Shown: positions 26,351 to 36,690, numbered from the stretch's first letter. The stretch is DNA of 64,000 nucleotides from Tenacibaculum sp. 190524A02b (GCF_964036645.1 NZ_OZ038525.1:3662001-3726000), one strand, 5' to 3'. Numbers and translations: made by a program. The notes: generated from the letters alone by a model not told the origin.

Positions 26351-27406
26351 ATGAAGAAAACAATAATCTACTTACTATTCTTATTAGTAGTATTCGCTTG
26401 TGAAAAGAAGCAAACTAAAGTAATAAATAACCTTGAAGATGGTAAGAAAAACGAGTTTGCTATAGTAATTCATGGAGGAGCAGGAACCATTCTTAAAAAG
26501 AATATGACGAAAGAGAAAGAAGAAGCTTATAAAGAAAAATTAAAACAAGCAATAACTGCTGGTCATAGTATTTTAAAAGAAGGAGGAACAAGTATTAAAG
26601 CAGTGGAAGCTTCAATAAAAATTATGGAAAATTCACCATTGTTTAATGCAGGAAAAGGAGCTGTTTTTACGAATGATGAAGCAAATGAAATGGATGCTTC
26701 CATAATGGAAGGAAAAACATTGAACGCTGGAGCTGTAGCTGGTGTAAAAACAATTAAAAATCCAATTTCTGCTGCCATAAAGGTGATGAATAATTCAAAC
26801 CATGTATTATTATCGGGAAAAGGAGCAGATATGTTTGCTAAGGAACAAGGGTTGGAAATTATGAGTCCTGACTACTTTTATACTGAAAAACGCTTTAAAT
26901 CTCTTCAAAGAATAAAAGATAAAGAGAAAGCTGAGTTAGATCATGATGATAAGTCAGCATTGTTTTATGATGAAGATATTAAGAATAGTAAATATGGAAC
27001 GGTTGGTTGCGTGGCATTAGATAAAAATGGTAATATAACTGCTGGAACTTCAACAGGAGGAATGACTAATAAAAAATGGAATAGAATTGGAGATTCTCCA
27101 ATTATAGGAGCAGGAACCTATGCAAATAACGCTACTTGTGGAGTATCATCAACAGGTTGGGGAGAATATTTTATTAGAGGGGTTATAGCACATGATATAG
27201 CCGCGCAAATGGAGTATAAAAAAGTATCTTTAAAAGAAGCAACCAAAGATGTAATTCAAAATAAATTGACAAAATCTGGAGGAACAGGAGGTGTAATAGC
27301 GATAGATAATAATGGAAATATGGCATTTGAATTCAATACGGCAGGAATGTACAGAGCCTCAATGAATGCTAAAGGAGAATTAGAAATAAAAATTTATAAA
27401 GAATAA
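26351..27406 (+). CDS. Isoaspartyl peptidase/L-asparaginase (Ntn-hydrolase, T2 family), lipoprotein
   Basis: 351 residues. A lipoprotein signal peptide (MKKTIIYLLFLLVVFAC, Cys 17) indicates export and lipid anchoring, as in some Bacteroidota members of this family. The Ntn-hydrolase core shows AIVIHGGAGTI at the N terminus of the mature domain, GKGAVFTNDEANEMDASIMEG, and the autoprocessing site GTVGCVALDKNG with the new N-terminal Thr nucleophile. GTSTGGMTNKKWNRIGDSPIIGAGTYA provides substrate-binding loops. It hydrolyses isoaspartyl dipeptides and/or asparagine. It follows glsA by 23 bases and ends the operon at a hairpin. Confidence 0.93.
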   Translation: MKKTIIYLLFLLVVFACEKKQTKVINNLEDGKKNEFAIVIHGGAGTILKKNMTKEKEEAYKEKLKQAITAGHSILKEGGTSIKAVEASIKIMENSPLFNAGKGAVFTNDEANEMDASIMEGKTLNAGAVAGVKTIKNPISAAIKVMNNSNHVLLSGKGADMFAKEQGLEIMSPDYFYTEKRFKSLQRIKDKEKAELDHDDKSALFYDEDIKNSKYGTVGCVALDKNGNITAGTSTGGMTNKKWNRIGDSPIIGAGTYANNATCGVSSTGWGEYFIRGVIAHDIAAQMEYKKVSLKEATKDVIQNKLTKSGGTGGVIAIDNNGNMAFEFNTAGMYRASMNAKGELEIKIYKE

Positions 27407-27411
27407 AAACC

Positions 27412-27449
27412 GAGGAGTTGTTGTTTTATTTACAAATAACTCCTCTTTT
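27412..27449. terminator. Probable bidirectional terminator overlapping a 3' coding end
   Basis: GAGGAGTT (27412-27419) pairs with AACTCCTC (27438-27445) across a large loop, followed by TTTTGTTG on the plus strand. The right arm lies inside the last codons of the minus-strand gene that stops at 27426. Confidence 0.5.
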
Positions 27450-27821
27450 GTTGATGCCTTTAATCATACGTAAAGAGCCTTCTTTAATGGTGTTCTTTTC
27501 AAATAGAAATGTTTTGTCGTACAAAGTATTTCCTTCAAAAAAACTAACCTGAAAACGATTGTCTAAAGCAAATAGTTCAGGTTGAATTAATTCTATTTTA
27601 GCAATAGAATTAGCAGGTAAAGCGTCTAACTTTTTTCTAAAAACAGAGGTGGTTTTAGTTTCAGAAAAACCTTGAGAAACAATGACTACCATTTCAATGT
27701 TAGTAGATTTTTTGTTAATAAGGTATACATTCCAATCCTCAGTATTGTGAGTGTCATTATGTTCCAGAACAATTGCCATTTCTATATCTGTAACCTCAGG
27801 TATATGAATATCTTTTTTCAT
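27426..27821 (-). CDS. Conserved hypothetical protein downstream of pheS and PAP2
   Basis: 131 residues, soluble, with no signal peptide or membrane helix: MKKDIHIPEVTDIEMAIVLE..., a run of predicted beta strands. I do not recognise a named family. Flavobacterial genomes carry similar proteins near pheS that are sometimes mislabelled as a phenylalanyl-tRNA synthetase subunit; nothing in the sequence resembles a synthetase. Its start codon overlaps the last base of the PAP2 gene stop, so it is co-translated in the pheS-PAP2 group. Confidence 0.78.
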   Translation of the reverse strand: MKKDIHIPEVTDIEMAIVLEHNDTHNTEDWNVYLINKKSTNIEMVVIVSQGFSETKTTSVFRKKLDALPANSIAKIELIQPELFALDNRFQVSFFEGNTLYDKTFLFEKNTIKEGSLRMIKGINKRGVICK

Positions 27822-28360
27822 TATAAATGATAATTAAAACTAATTAAAATACGATTTTTAGTAAATGTTCCTCCAAATGTTATCTTTCTATTTTCTAAAT
27901 AAGACTTTGTAAAGATAAAGGAGGAGATAATGCCTAGCCCAGCCCCGGCAATTACATCATAAATATCATGTTTGTCTGCGTAAATTCTGGAATAACCAAC
28001 ATAGCTAGCTAATAAATAAGCAGGAATTCCGTATTTCCAGCCATATCTTTTATGAATAAAAGCAGCGCCAGTAAAAGCAGCCGAAGTATGTCCAGAAGGA
28101 AATGCATGATTACCGCCGTTAGGTCTTTTCTTGTTTAGTATTCTTTTTAAAGAGTGTGTAATAACAAAAGAAGTGCCCATTGCTTTTGCAAATTGCCAAT
28201 GAGGCTTGTCACTTTGTTTTAAAAAGAAAGTAGAGCCCAAAGCAATAGCAGGGATACCTATTTGGAGAATATCTCCAGAACTTTCTATAAAACTCTTCTG
28301 AGAAAAAGTAATACAACTATTAAATACTACAAAAAAAAGTAGAAGACCTAAAAGTCTCAT
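27821..28360 (-). CDS. PAP2-family membrane phosphatase
   Basis: 179 residues. Three phosphatase motifs are present: KKRPNGG (motif 1), FPSGHTSAAF (motif 2) and SRIYADKHDIYDVIAG (motif 3), with the two catalytic histidines in SGH and KHD. A signal-like N terminus (LLGLLLFFVVFNSCITFSQ) precedes several short hydrophobic segments. PAP2 enzymes dephosphorylate lipid phosphates such as undecaprenyl pyrophosphate or phosphatidic acid at the membrane; the substrate is not evident here. It lies 6 bases after pheS and shares one base with the next gene. Confidence 0.92.
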   Translation of the reverse strand: MRLLGLLLFFVVFNSCITFSQKSFIESSGDILQIGIPAIALGSTFFLKQSDKPHWQFAKAMGTSFVITHSLKRILNKKRPNGGNHAFPSGHTSAAFTGAAFIHKRYGWKYGIPAYLLASYVGYSRIYADKHDIYDVIAGAGLGIISSFIFTKSYLENRKITFGGTFTKNRILISFNYHL

Positions 28361-28366
28361 AAATAT

Positions 28367-29386
28367 TTATAACACAGATTTAAACTGCTCTAAGAAACGC
28401 TTATCGTTTTCATAAAACATTCTAATATCAGGAATTTGATATAAAAGCATTGCAATTCGCTCTATCCCCATACCAAAAGCATAACCAGAATATTTAGTTG
28501 GATCAATATTACAATTCTTTAAAACATTAGGGTCAACCATACCACAACCCATAATTTCTAACCAACCAGTTCCTTTTGTTATTCTATAATCTGTCTCAGT
28601 TTCTAGTCCCCAATAAATATCAACTTCCGCACTAGGTTCGGTAAAAGGGAAGTAAGAAGGACGCAAGCGTATTTTCGATTTACCAAACATTTCTTTAGTG
28701 AAATATAATAATGTTTGTTTTAAATCAGCAAAAGAAACATCAGTGTCAATATATAAACCTTCAACTTGATGAAAAATACAATGTGCACGTGCAGAAATAT
28801 CTTCATTACGAAAAACCCTACCAGGAGAAATAGTTCTAATAGGAGGTTCGTTATTCTCCATATAACGTACTTGAACAGATGAGGTATGTGTTCTTAATAG
28901 CGTATCAGGATTTTTTTCTATAAAAAAGGTATCCTGCATATCTCTAGCAGGGTGATATTCTGGTAAATTTAAAGCGGTAAAATTATGCCAGTCATCCTCA
29001 ATTTCAGGACCTTCAGAAACAGTGAATCCAATTCTGTTAAAAACTTCAATAATTTGATTTTTTACAATAGAAATAGGGTGTCTAGAACCTAACTCAATAG
29101 GTTCAGCAGGTCTAGTTAAGTCTCCATAAACACCTTTTTCCTCAACAGAACTCTCAATAGCTTCGTTTAGCTCAGCAACTTTTCCTTCCGCAGATTTCTT
29201 TAGGTTGTTTAGAGCTTGGCCAAAATCTTTACGCAGTTCAGCATCTACATTTTTAAATTCAGCAAATAAATCTTTTAATAAGCCTTTGCTGCCTAAATAC
29301 TTTATTCTGAAAGCTTCCACTTCCTCTTTAGAAGTCGCCGTGAAAGTCTTTACATCTCCAATCAGTTCTTTAACCTTATCTAACAT
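28367..29386 (-). CDS. pheS: Phenylalanyl-tRNA synthetase alpha subunit
   Basis: 339 residues, normal length. It charges tRNA-Phe as an alpha2-beta2 tetramer with PheT, which is not in this window. The N-terminal coiled coil (LRKDFGQALNNLKKSAEGKVAEL) binds tRNA. The class II catalytic core has motif 1 around GSRHPISIVKNQIIEVFNRIGF, motif 2 in RTISPGRVFRNEDISARAHCIFHQVEGLYID, and motif 3 in GYAFGMGIERIAMLLYQIPDIR. A -7 promoter box lies about 30 bases upstream of the ATG. Two further genes follow in the same direction. Confidence 0.97.
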   Translation of the reverse strand: MLDKVKELIGDVKTFTATSKEEVEAFRIKYLGSKGLLKDLFAEFKNVDAELRKDFGQALNNLKKSAEGKVAELNEAIESSVEEKGVYGDLTRPAEPIELGSRHPISIVKNQIIEVFNRIGFTVSEGPEIEDDWHNFTALNLPEYHPARDMQDTFFIEKNPDTLLRTHTSSVQVRYMENNEPPIRTISPGRVFRNEDISARAHCIFHQVEGLYIDTDVSFADLKQTLLYFTKEMFGKSKIRLRPSYFPFTEPSAEVDIYWGLETETDYRITKGTGWLEIMGCGMVDPNVLKNCNIDPTKYSGYAFGMGIERIAMLLYQIPDIRMFYENDKRFLEQFKSVL

Positions 29387-29414
29387 TGTAATATCGTCTG
29401 TCCAAATTAAGCCA

Positions 29415-29422
29415 CAAATTTA
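29415..29422 (-). promoter_or_regulatory. Candidate -7 box of pheS
   Basis: Minus-strand TAAATTTG matches TAnnTTTG, 28 bases before the pheS ATG. Confidence 0.45.
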
Positions 29423-29520
29423 CGTTTTTTTACGAAAAAAAAGAGTAGAAATCACTGAATAACGAAAACGATTGAGAAAACTTAAAAATAAAGTATAAAA
29501 TCAAATTTAACAAATTGTAA

Positions 29521-30924
<1,404 letters not shown>

Positions 30925-30945
30925 TATATCCTATAAAATAATTTT

Positions 30946-30980
30946 AAAAAGGCTTTGTGAATATCACAAGGCCTTTTTCT
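30946..30980 (+). terminator. Intrinsic terminator of gdhA
   Basis: AAAAAGGCTTTGTGA pairs with TCACAAGGCCTTTTT (one wobble) around ATA, then TCTTT. It begins 22 bases after the gdhA stop. Confidence 0.9.
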
Positions 30981-31207
30981 TTAGTTAGAAAGTAAAGAAA
31001 AAGTATTCTTAAAGCTGTGAAAGTAACAACTTTTTCTATGTATAAAATTGAATTTTCACATTCCGTTATTATATGTATCTTTACTCATTGGTAGATATAG
31101 ACAAGAGAAAGTTTAATCTAGCTAAAAATCAATACGATAAAACTGTTTTTTGATGCTGATGCTATTCAGGTTTAAAAAACATATATATAAACATAGACAT
31201 AATAATT

Positions 31208-32707
31208 ATGAGTTGTAGCAGTTGCTCAACTAACAAGAATGGCGTTCCAAGAGGCTGTAAGAGTAATGGAAATTGTGGTACTGGAACATGTGGAAGTGGT
31301 AATAAACTGGCTGTTTTTGATTGGTTATCAAATATGGCTTTACCTACAGGTGAAGCTCCATTTAATATATACGAAGTACGTTTTAAAAACGGAAGAAAGC
31401 ATTTTTATAAAAACACAGAAAAATTTACTGTATCAATGGGAGATGTGGTAGCCGTAGAAGGTTCCTCAGGTCATGATGTAGGTATAGTATCTTTAGCTGG
31501 TGAATTGGTAAAAGTGCAAATGAGGAAAAGAAAAGTTGAAGCAAGTAGTGAAGACGTAAAAAGGATTTATAGAAAAGCTTCTCAAAAGGATATTGATGTA
31601 TGGCAAGAAGCTAGAAATAAAGAGCTTGAAACCCAAAGACGAGGAAGAGAGATTATTAGTAAGCTAGGTCTGAAAATGAAACTTTCGGATGTAGAGTACC
31701 AAGGTGACGGAACCAAAGCTACTTTTTATTATACAGCGGATGATCGAGTAGATTTTAGACAATTAATTAGAGACTTAGCAAGTGCTTTTTCAATTCGTGT
31801 TGAAATGAGGCAAGTTGGTATGCGTCAAGAAGCAGCGAGACTAGGGGGTGTTGGATCTTGTGGAAGAGAATTATGCTGTTCAACTTGGCTAACAGATTTT
31901 AGAAAAGTAAATACTGCCGCAGCAAGGTATCAACAATTATCATTAAATCCTTTAAAATTAGCAGGACAGTGTGGTAAGTTAAAATGTTGTTTAAACTTTG
32001 AGTTAGATACGTATTTAGATGCTTTAAAAGAATTTCCTAAACAAGATGTCATCTTAAAAACGGAAAAAGGAGATGCTGTTTTTGTAAAAATGGATATCTT
32101 TAAAGAACTACTTTGGTATACCTACAAAGAAGAAAGTTTTAAATGGTATAAATTATCTTTAGAACAAGTACAAGAAATATTGGAGCTAAATGCTAATGAA
32201 GAATTAGCTTCGCCGTTAGAAGAATATGAGTCGGAAATAATAGCAGAACCGGAAGTAGATTTTGAGAATGTAGTTGGTCAAGATAGCTTAACTCGTTTTG
32301 ATACGCCTAAAAAGCCAAGAAGGAATAGAAGAAAAGGAAGAAGAAAGCCAGCAAATAAGGCTAAAAATAGTCCAAATAAAACAAATGATAAAACTACTAG
32401 AGGAAACAAGAAACCTCAAGCTAATGCTAATAATAGAAAAGCTAAACCGAAGCCAAAAACCAATACATCAGGAAACAAACCTACAGTAGAAAGAAAGAAA
32501 GGCGAAAATACTAGAGCTAGAACTAAAAATAGACCAGCAAAGGATACTAAAACTGAGGTAAAGCAACAACCAAATCAGAAAAAGCAAGCTCAAAATAAAA
32601 ATCAAGGAAACAAACCTAACAATCAAAAAAGGAGAAATAATAACAATAATAATAGAAGGCGGAATAAAAACAACAATAGAAATGCTGAAAACAAAGAGCA
32701 AAAGTAA
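31208..32707 (+). CDS. ricT: PSP1/RicT-like protein with Cys-rich N terminus and basic disordered tail
   Basis: 499 residues. The middle (about 45-290) is the PSP1/RicT (YaaT) core: EVRFKNGRKHFYKN, VGMRQEAARLGGVGSCGRELCCSTWL, and LAGQCGKLKCCLNFELDTYLDALKEFP. Its CGxxLCC and CGKLKCC cysteines are conserved in this family; in Bacillus the Ric complex carries iron-sulfur clusters and affects RNA processing. The first 35 residues are unusually Cys-rich (MSCSSCSTNK...GCK...CGTGTCGSG). The last 130 or so residues are a Lys/Asn/Arg/Gln-rich low-complexity tail that may bind RNA. The 3' end overlaps gldH by 26 bases. The job in flavobacteria is not established. Confidence 0.88.
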   Translation: MSCSSCSTNKNGVPRGCKSNGNCGTGTCGSGNKLAVFDWLSNMALPTGEAPFNIYEVRFKNGRKHFYKNTEKFTVSMGDVVAVEGSSGHDVGIVSLAGELVKVQMRKRKVEASSEDVKRIYRKASQKDIDVWQEARNKELETQRRGREIISKLGLKMKLSDVEYQGDGTKATFYYTADDRVDFRQLIRDLASAFSIRVEMRQVGMRQEAARLGGVGSCGRELCCSTWLTDFRKVNTAAARYQQLSLNPLKLAGQCGKLKCCLNFELDTYLDALKEFPKQDVILKTEKGDAVFVKMDIFKELLWYTYKEESFKWYKLSLEQVQEILELNANEELASPLEEYESEIIAEPEVDFENVVGQDSLTRFDTPKKPRRNRRKGRRKPANKAKNSPNKTNDKTTRGNKKPQANANNRKAKPKPKTNTSGNKPTVERKKGENTRARTKNRPAKDTKTEVKQQPNQKKQAQNKNQGNKPNNQKRRNNNNNNRRRNKNNNRNAENKEQK

Positions 32708-33185
32708 CATATTTCTATTAGCTATTATAGCTACTTTTTTTATTGCTTCTTGTGATAAGAATAGGGTATTTGATGAATATATACCCATTCCTCAACAAAC
32801 ATGGAATAAGAGAAATACAATACAATTTGCTTTTTCCATTAATGATACACTTAAAAAACATAATTTATTTCTAAACATTAGAAACAATAAAGACTATGCG
32901 TATAGTAACTTATTTGTAATAACAGAAATGAATTTTCCAGATGGAAACAATGTTATTGATACATTGGAATATGATATGGCGGATGCTAAAGGCAAGTTTT
33001 TAGGAAGTGGTGTTTTTGATGTTAAAGAAAACAAACTTTTTTATAAAGAAAACATAACATTTCCAAACAAAGGAAACTATACCTTAAAAGTACGTCAATC
33101 TATGCGTAAAAATGGCGAAATAAAAGGTATAGAAGAGTTGGAAGGACTTACACATGTTGGATTTAGAATTGAAAAAACAGAATAA
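32682..33185 (+). CDS. gldH: Gliding motility lipoprotein GldH
   Basis: 167 residues. A lipoprotein signal peptide (SNIFLLAIIATFFIASC, lipobox IASC, Cys 24) precedes DKNRVFDEYIPIPQQTWN, the characteristic GldH start, and the domain contains NKDYAYSNLFVITEMNFPDG and TFPNKGNYTLKVRQSMR. In Flavobacterium johnsoniae, GldH is needed for gliding and works with the GldK-N/type IX system at the envelope. The gene begins inside the end of ricT (26-base overlap) and its stop overlaps the next ATG by one base, so the three genes are tightly linked. Confidence 0.9.
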   Translation: MLKTKSKSNIFLLAIIATFFIASCDKNRVFDEYIPIPQQTWNKRNTIQFAFSINDTLKKHNLFLNIRNNKDYAYSNLFVITEMNFPDGNNVIDTLEYDMADAKGKFLGSGVFDVKENKLFYKENITFPNKGNYTLKVRQSMRKNGEIKGIEELEGLTHVGFRIEKTE

Positions 33186-35488
33186 TGACAGAAGAAAAAA
33201 CAACCAATTTTAGAAAGTATATAAAATGGTTTTGGGGAATCATTTTAGGTAGTTTAGGATTTATTTGCCTCATATTTTTATTAGCTTCATGGGGAGCACT
33301 TGGTGCTTTACCTACTTTTGAAGAGTTGGAAAACCCTAAAAGTGATTTAGCAACGGAAGTAATATCAGCTGATGGGAAAACATTAGGGAAGTATTACGTA
33401 AAAGCCAATAGAACGCCCATTAATTATAAAGATTTACCAGAAAACATTGTAAAAGCGTTAGTAGCAACTGAAGACGAACGTTTTTATGAACATTCAGGTA
33501 TTGATTTTAGAGGCACATTAAGAGCGGTTGCAAATTTAGGTAGAAAGGGAGGAGCAAGTACTATTACTCAACAATTAGCAAAAAACTTATTTAATAAAGG
33601 AGGTTCTAGTAATATTTTTAAAAGGCTTGGTCAAAAAATTAAAGAATGGGTTGTAGCTGTTAAACTAGAACGTCAATATACAAAGGAAGAAATCATAACT
33701 ATGTATTTAAATACACAAGGTTTCTTATTTAATGCTACAGGAATTCGTTCAGCAGCTAGAATTTATTTTGGAAAAGAACCTCGAGATTTAGATTTACAAG
33801 AGTCTGCAATTTTAGTAGCCATGCTAAAAAACCCAAGACAGTATAATCCGCATAGAGAAAGATCAAAAGCGAAATCACTTCAAAGAAGAAATGTAGTATT
33901 TGCGCAAATGGTTAAAAATAATTTCTTAACAGAAAAAGAAAAAGACTCCTTACAAAAATTACCATTAAAAATAAATTTCACACCTGAAAGTCATAGTGAC
34001 GGATTAGCAACTTATTTTAGAGAAAACTTGAAGCAGTTTCTTAAAAAGTGGGCTAAAGAAAATCCAAAATCCAATGGAGAAGCATATAATATTTATAAAG
34101 ACGGTTTAAAAGTATATGTAACTATAGATTCTCGTATGCAGCAGTATGCTGAAGAAGCAATACAAGAACATATGGCTAATCTTCAAGAGTTCTTTTTTAA
34201 AGAGCATAAAAAGAATAAAACAGCCCCTTTTTATGATATAGAGAAAGTAGAAATTGATAGAATCATGAGAAGAGCAAAACAAAACTCTACTCGATATAAA
34301 AGAATGAAAGCGGCTGGAAAGTCTGAGAAAGAAATAGAGAAATCGTTTAATACAGAAACAGACATGCGTGTTTTTTCTTGGAAAGGAGAAAGAGATACAG
34401 TAATGACACCTAATGATTCTATTTTGTATTACAAACATTTTTTACGCTCAGGATTATTAGCTATTCAACCACAAACAGGACATATAAAAGCATGGGTAGG
34501 TGGAATTAACCATAGATATTTTAAATATGATGCTGTTGAACAACAAAAGAGGCAAGTGGGATCAACTTTCAAACCTTTTGTATACGCAACAGCTATTAAT
34601 CAATTAAAAATGTCGCCATGTGATAAACTACCAAATACGCCTTATACAATTCCAAAAGAAAAATATGGAATGCCTAAAGACTGGACGCCTAAAAATTCTA
34701 ACAATAAATACGGAGGAGAAAAAACGTTAAAGGACGCTTTAGCTAACTCAACAAATGTTATTACAGCAAGGCTAATTGATATGGTTTCTCCTATTAATGT
34801 AGCAAGGTTGGCAGAATCAGCAGGGATAAAATCCAAGATTGAAGCAAATCCATCTATAGCATTAGGCTCTATTGATTTATCTTTAATTGAAATGGTAAGT
34901 GCTTATTCAACTTTTGCAAATAAAGGATTACGTGTAAGCCCAATGATGATTACGCGTATAGAAGATAAAAACGGAACAGTATTAACTGAATTTGTTCCAG
35001 AAACAAAAGAAGTGTTAAGTGAAGAATCAGCGTATGTTATTCTTGATTTAATGAAAGGAGTTACTCAATCAGGTTCAGGAGCTAGATTACGTTCAAAATG
35101 GACTAAAAGGAAAAAAGCAACTACAGGTTTCCCTTATGAGTTCACAAATCCAATTGCAGGAAAAACAGGAACTACACAAAACCAATCTGACGGTTGGTTT
35201 ATGGGAATTGTACCTAATTTAGCAACCGGAGTATGGACAGGAGGTGAAGATAGAGCTGCCCATTTTTACGGTATAGGATTAGGACAAGGAGCTACTATGT
35301 CTTTACCAACATGGGGATTATTTATGAAGAAATGTTATGAAGATAAAACGTTAAATATAAGTACGGAAGATTTTGAAAAACCTACTGAAGAATTAACAAT
35401 CCAAATAGATTGTAGCAAAGCACCTAAAGAGAAAGAAGGAGAAGATTCAAAAGAGAACGAGGAAAAAGAAGAAGAAACTGATTTTTAA
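33185..35488 (+). CDS. Class A penicillin-binding protein (transglycosylase/transpeptidase)
   Basis: 767 residues; PBP1A-type. A short cytoplasmic N terminus and one membrane helix (about 14-37) are followed by the GT51 glycosyltransferase domain (ALVATEDERFYEHSGIDFRG, catalytic Glu near 98; GGASTITQQLAKNLF). The transpeptidase domain has the SxxK nucleophile in GSTFKPFVYATA (about 460), an SxN motif in ANSTNVITA and KTGTT near 660. The C-terminal 40 residues are acidic and Lys-rich (KEKEGEDSKENEEKEEE). It polymerises and cross-links peptidoglycan in the periplasm. One-base overlap with gldH implies translational coupling. Confidence 0.95.
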   Translation: MTEEKTTNFRKYIKWFWGIILGSLGFICLIFLLASWGALGALPTFEELENPKSDLATEVISADGKTLGKYYVKANRTPINYKDLPENIVKALVATEDERFYEHSGIDFRGTLRAVANLGRKGGASTITQQLAKNLFNKGGSSNIFKRLGQKIKEWVVAVKLERQYTKEEIITMYLNTQGFLFNATGIRSAARIYFGKEPRDLDLQESAILVAMLKNPRQYNPHRERSKAKSLQRRNVVFAQMVKNNFLTEKEKDSLQKLPLKINFTPESHSDGLATYFRENLKQFLKKWAKENPKSNGEAYNIYKDGLKVYVTIDSRMQQYAEEAIQEHMANLQEFFFKEHKKNKTAPFYDIEKVEIDRIMRRAKQNSTRYKRMKAAGKSEKEIEKSFNTETDMRVFSWKGERDTVMTPNDSILYYKHFLRSGLLAIQPQTGHIKAWVGGINHRYFKYDAVEQQKRQVGSTFKPFVYATAINQLKMSPCDKLPNTPYTIPKEKYGMPKDWTPKNSNNKYGGEKTLKDALANSTNVITARLIDMVSPINVARLAESAGIKSKIEANPSIALGSIDLSLIEMVSAYSTFANKGLRVSPMMITRIEDKNGTVLTEFVPETKEVLSEESAYVILDLMKGVTQSGSGARLRSKWTKRKKATTGFPYEFTNPIAGKTGTTQNQSDGWFMGIVPNLATGVWTGGEDRAAHFYGIGLGQGATMSLPTWGLFMKKCYEDKTLNISTEDFEKPTEELTIQIDCSKAPKEKEGEDSKENEEKEEETDF

Positions 35489-35507
35489 CACTAACTAAGC
35501 AGTATAT

Positions 35508-36209
35508 ATGATTAATAAAAAAGTAAAAGATGTACAAGAAGCTGTTTCTGGTGTAAAAGATGGAATGACATTGATGTTAGGTGGGTTTGGATTATGTGGA
35601 ATTCCAGAAAATGCCATTGCAGAATTAGTACGATTAGGAATCAAAGATGTTACTTGTATTTCTAATAACGCAGGTGTTGATGATTTTGGGTTAGGTTTAC
35701 TATTACAAAATCGTCAAATAAAAAAAATGATTTCTTCCTATGTGGGCGAAAATGATGAATTTGAGCGTCAAATGTTATCAGGTGAGTTAGAGGTAGAGTT
35801 AACACCACAGGGAACGTTAGCAGAAAAATGCAGAGCAGCTCAAGCTGGATTTCCTGCTTTTTATACACCAGCAGGTTACGGTACTGAAGTAGCAGAAGGT
35901 AAAGAAACCAGAGAGTTTGATGGTAAGATGTATGTTTTAGAACCAGCATTTAAAGCTAATTTTGCTTTTGTAAAAGCATGGAAAGGTGATGCAGCTGGAA
36001 ACTTAATATTTAAAGGAACTTCAAGAAACTTTAATCCAAATATGTGTGGAGCAGCAACCATTACTGTTGCAGAAGTAGAAGAATTGGTTCCTGTTGGAGA
36101 ATTAAATCCAAATCAAATTCATATACCTGGGATTTTTGTACAACGTATTTTTCAAGGAGAAAACTACGAAAAAAGAATAGAACAACGTACGGTACGTCAA
36201 AAACTTTAA
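35508..36209 (+). CDS. scoA: Succinyl-CoA:3-ketoacid CoA-transferase subunit A
   Basis: 233 residues. With subunit B (36698-37357) it transfers CoA from succinyl-CoA to acetoacetate or related 3-oxoacids. Family motifs: [19 protein letters not shown] near the N terminus, [45 protein letters not shown] and the C-terminal [19 protein letters not shown]. Subunits A and B normally lie directly adjacent; here a four-helix-bundle gene and about 145 further bases separate them. It starts 20 bases after the PBP gene. Confidence 0.94.
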   Translation: MINKKVKDVQEAVSGVKDGMTLMLGGFGLCGIPENAIAELVRLGIKDVTCISNNAGVDDFGLGLLLQNRQIKKMISSYVGENDEFERQMLSGELEVELTPQGTLAEKCRAAQAGFPAFYTPAGYGTEVAEGKETREFDGKMYVLEPAFKANFAFVKAWKGDAAGNLIFKGTSRNFNPNMCGAATITVAEVEELVPVGELNPNQIHIPGIFVQRIFQGENYEKRIEQRTVRQKL

Positions 36210-36227
36210 TTCCTAAATGTAGCAATC

Positions 36228-36240
36228 TATCAATGTAACA
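36228..36240. repeat. Left repeat flanking the inserted four-helix-bundle gene
   Basis: TATCAATGTAACA sits just before the ATG of the four-helix-bundle gene. Its AATGTAAC and TATCAAT parts recur in reverse complement downstream of that gene (GTTACATT at 36667-36674; ATTGATA at 36656-36662 and 36680-36686). Confidence 0.5.
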
Positions 36241-36582
36241 ATGAAAAATGTAGTTGTAGAAAAATCAATAGAAGTTGCATTGTTAATTATTGAATTTTGT
36301 GAAATTCTAGAAAAGAATAAAAAGTTTGTCATTGCTAAGCAATTATTAAAATCTGGAACTAGTATTGGAGCTAATATTCACGAAGCTCAGAATGCAGAAA
36401 GTAAATCAGATTTTATTCATAAAATCAAGATCGCAACCAAAGAATTAGAAGAAACAAAATACTGGTTAATTCTTTGTGAGAAGTCAAAAAGTTACCCTTC
36501 TGACTTAACTTTAAATATTAAAGTGAAAGAATTAGGTTTAATTCTATATAAAATTTTAAGTACGAGTATCAAGTCAAAATAA
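36241..36582 (+). CDS. Four helix bundle protein (23S rRNA-intervening-sequence type)
   Basis: 113 residues of the S23/IVP family, first known from open frames inside 23S rRNA intervening sequences and widely scattered as solitary genes in Bacteroidota. Predicted four helices include VEKSIEVALLIIEFCEILEKNKKFVIAKQLLKSGTSIGANIHEAQNAESKSDFIHKIKIATKELEETKYWLILCEKS, with the conserved SGTSIGANIHEA and ELEETKYWL signatures. The family's function is unknown. It lies between two subunit genes of one enzyme and is flanked by related repeats, so it looks inserted. The downstream 115 bases contain no other gene. Confidence 0.92.
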   Translation: MKNVVVEKSIEVALLIIEFCEILEKNKKFVIAKQLLKSGTSIGANIHEAQNAESKSDFIHKIKIATKELEETKYWLILCEKSKSYPSDLTLNIKVKELGLILYKILSTSIKSK

Positions 36583-36655
36583 ATAAGCGTTGTTTTTCAA
36601 AATAGATGTTCAGTAAACAAATTAGGTGCATTTTAAAATTGAATTATAATATGCA

Positions 36656-36690
36656 ATTGATACACAGTTACATTACTAAATTGATACATT
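36656..36690. repeat. Right repeats flanking the four-helix-bundle gene
   Basis: ATTGATA twice (36656-36662, 36680-36686) and GTTACATT (36667-36674), inverted relative to the left flank at 36228-36240. scoB begins 8 bases later. Confidence 0.45.

Noticed and set aside
31239..31451. Small gene inside ricT
   Set aside because: An alternate frame of the Cys-rich N terminus of ricT with no start signal or family resemblance.
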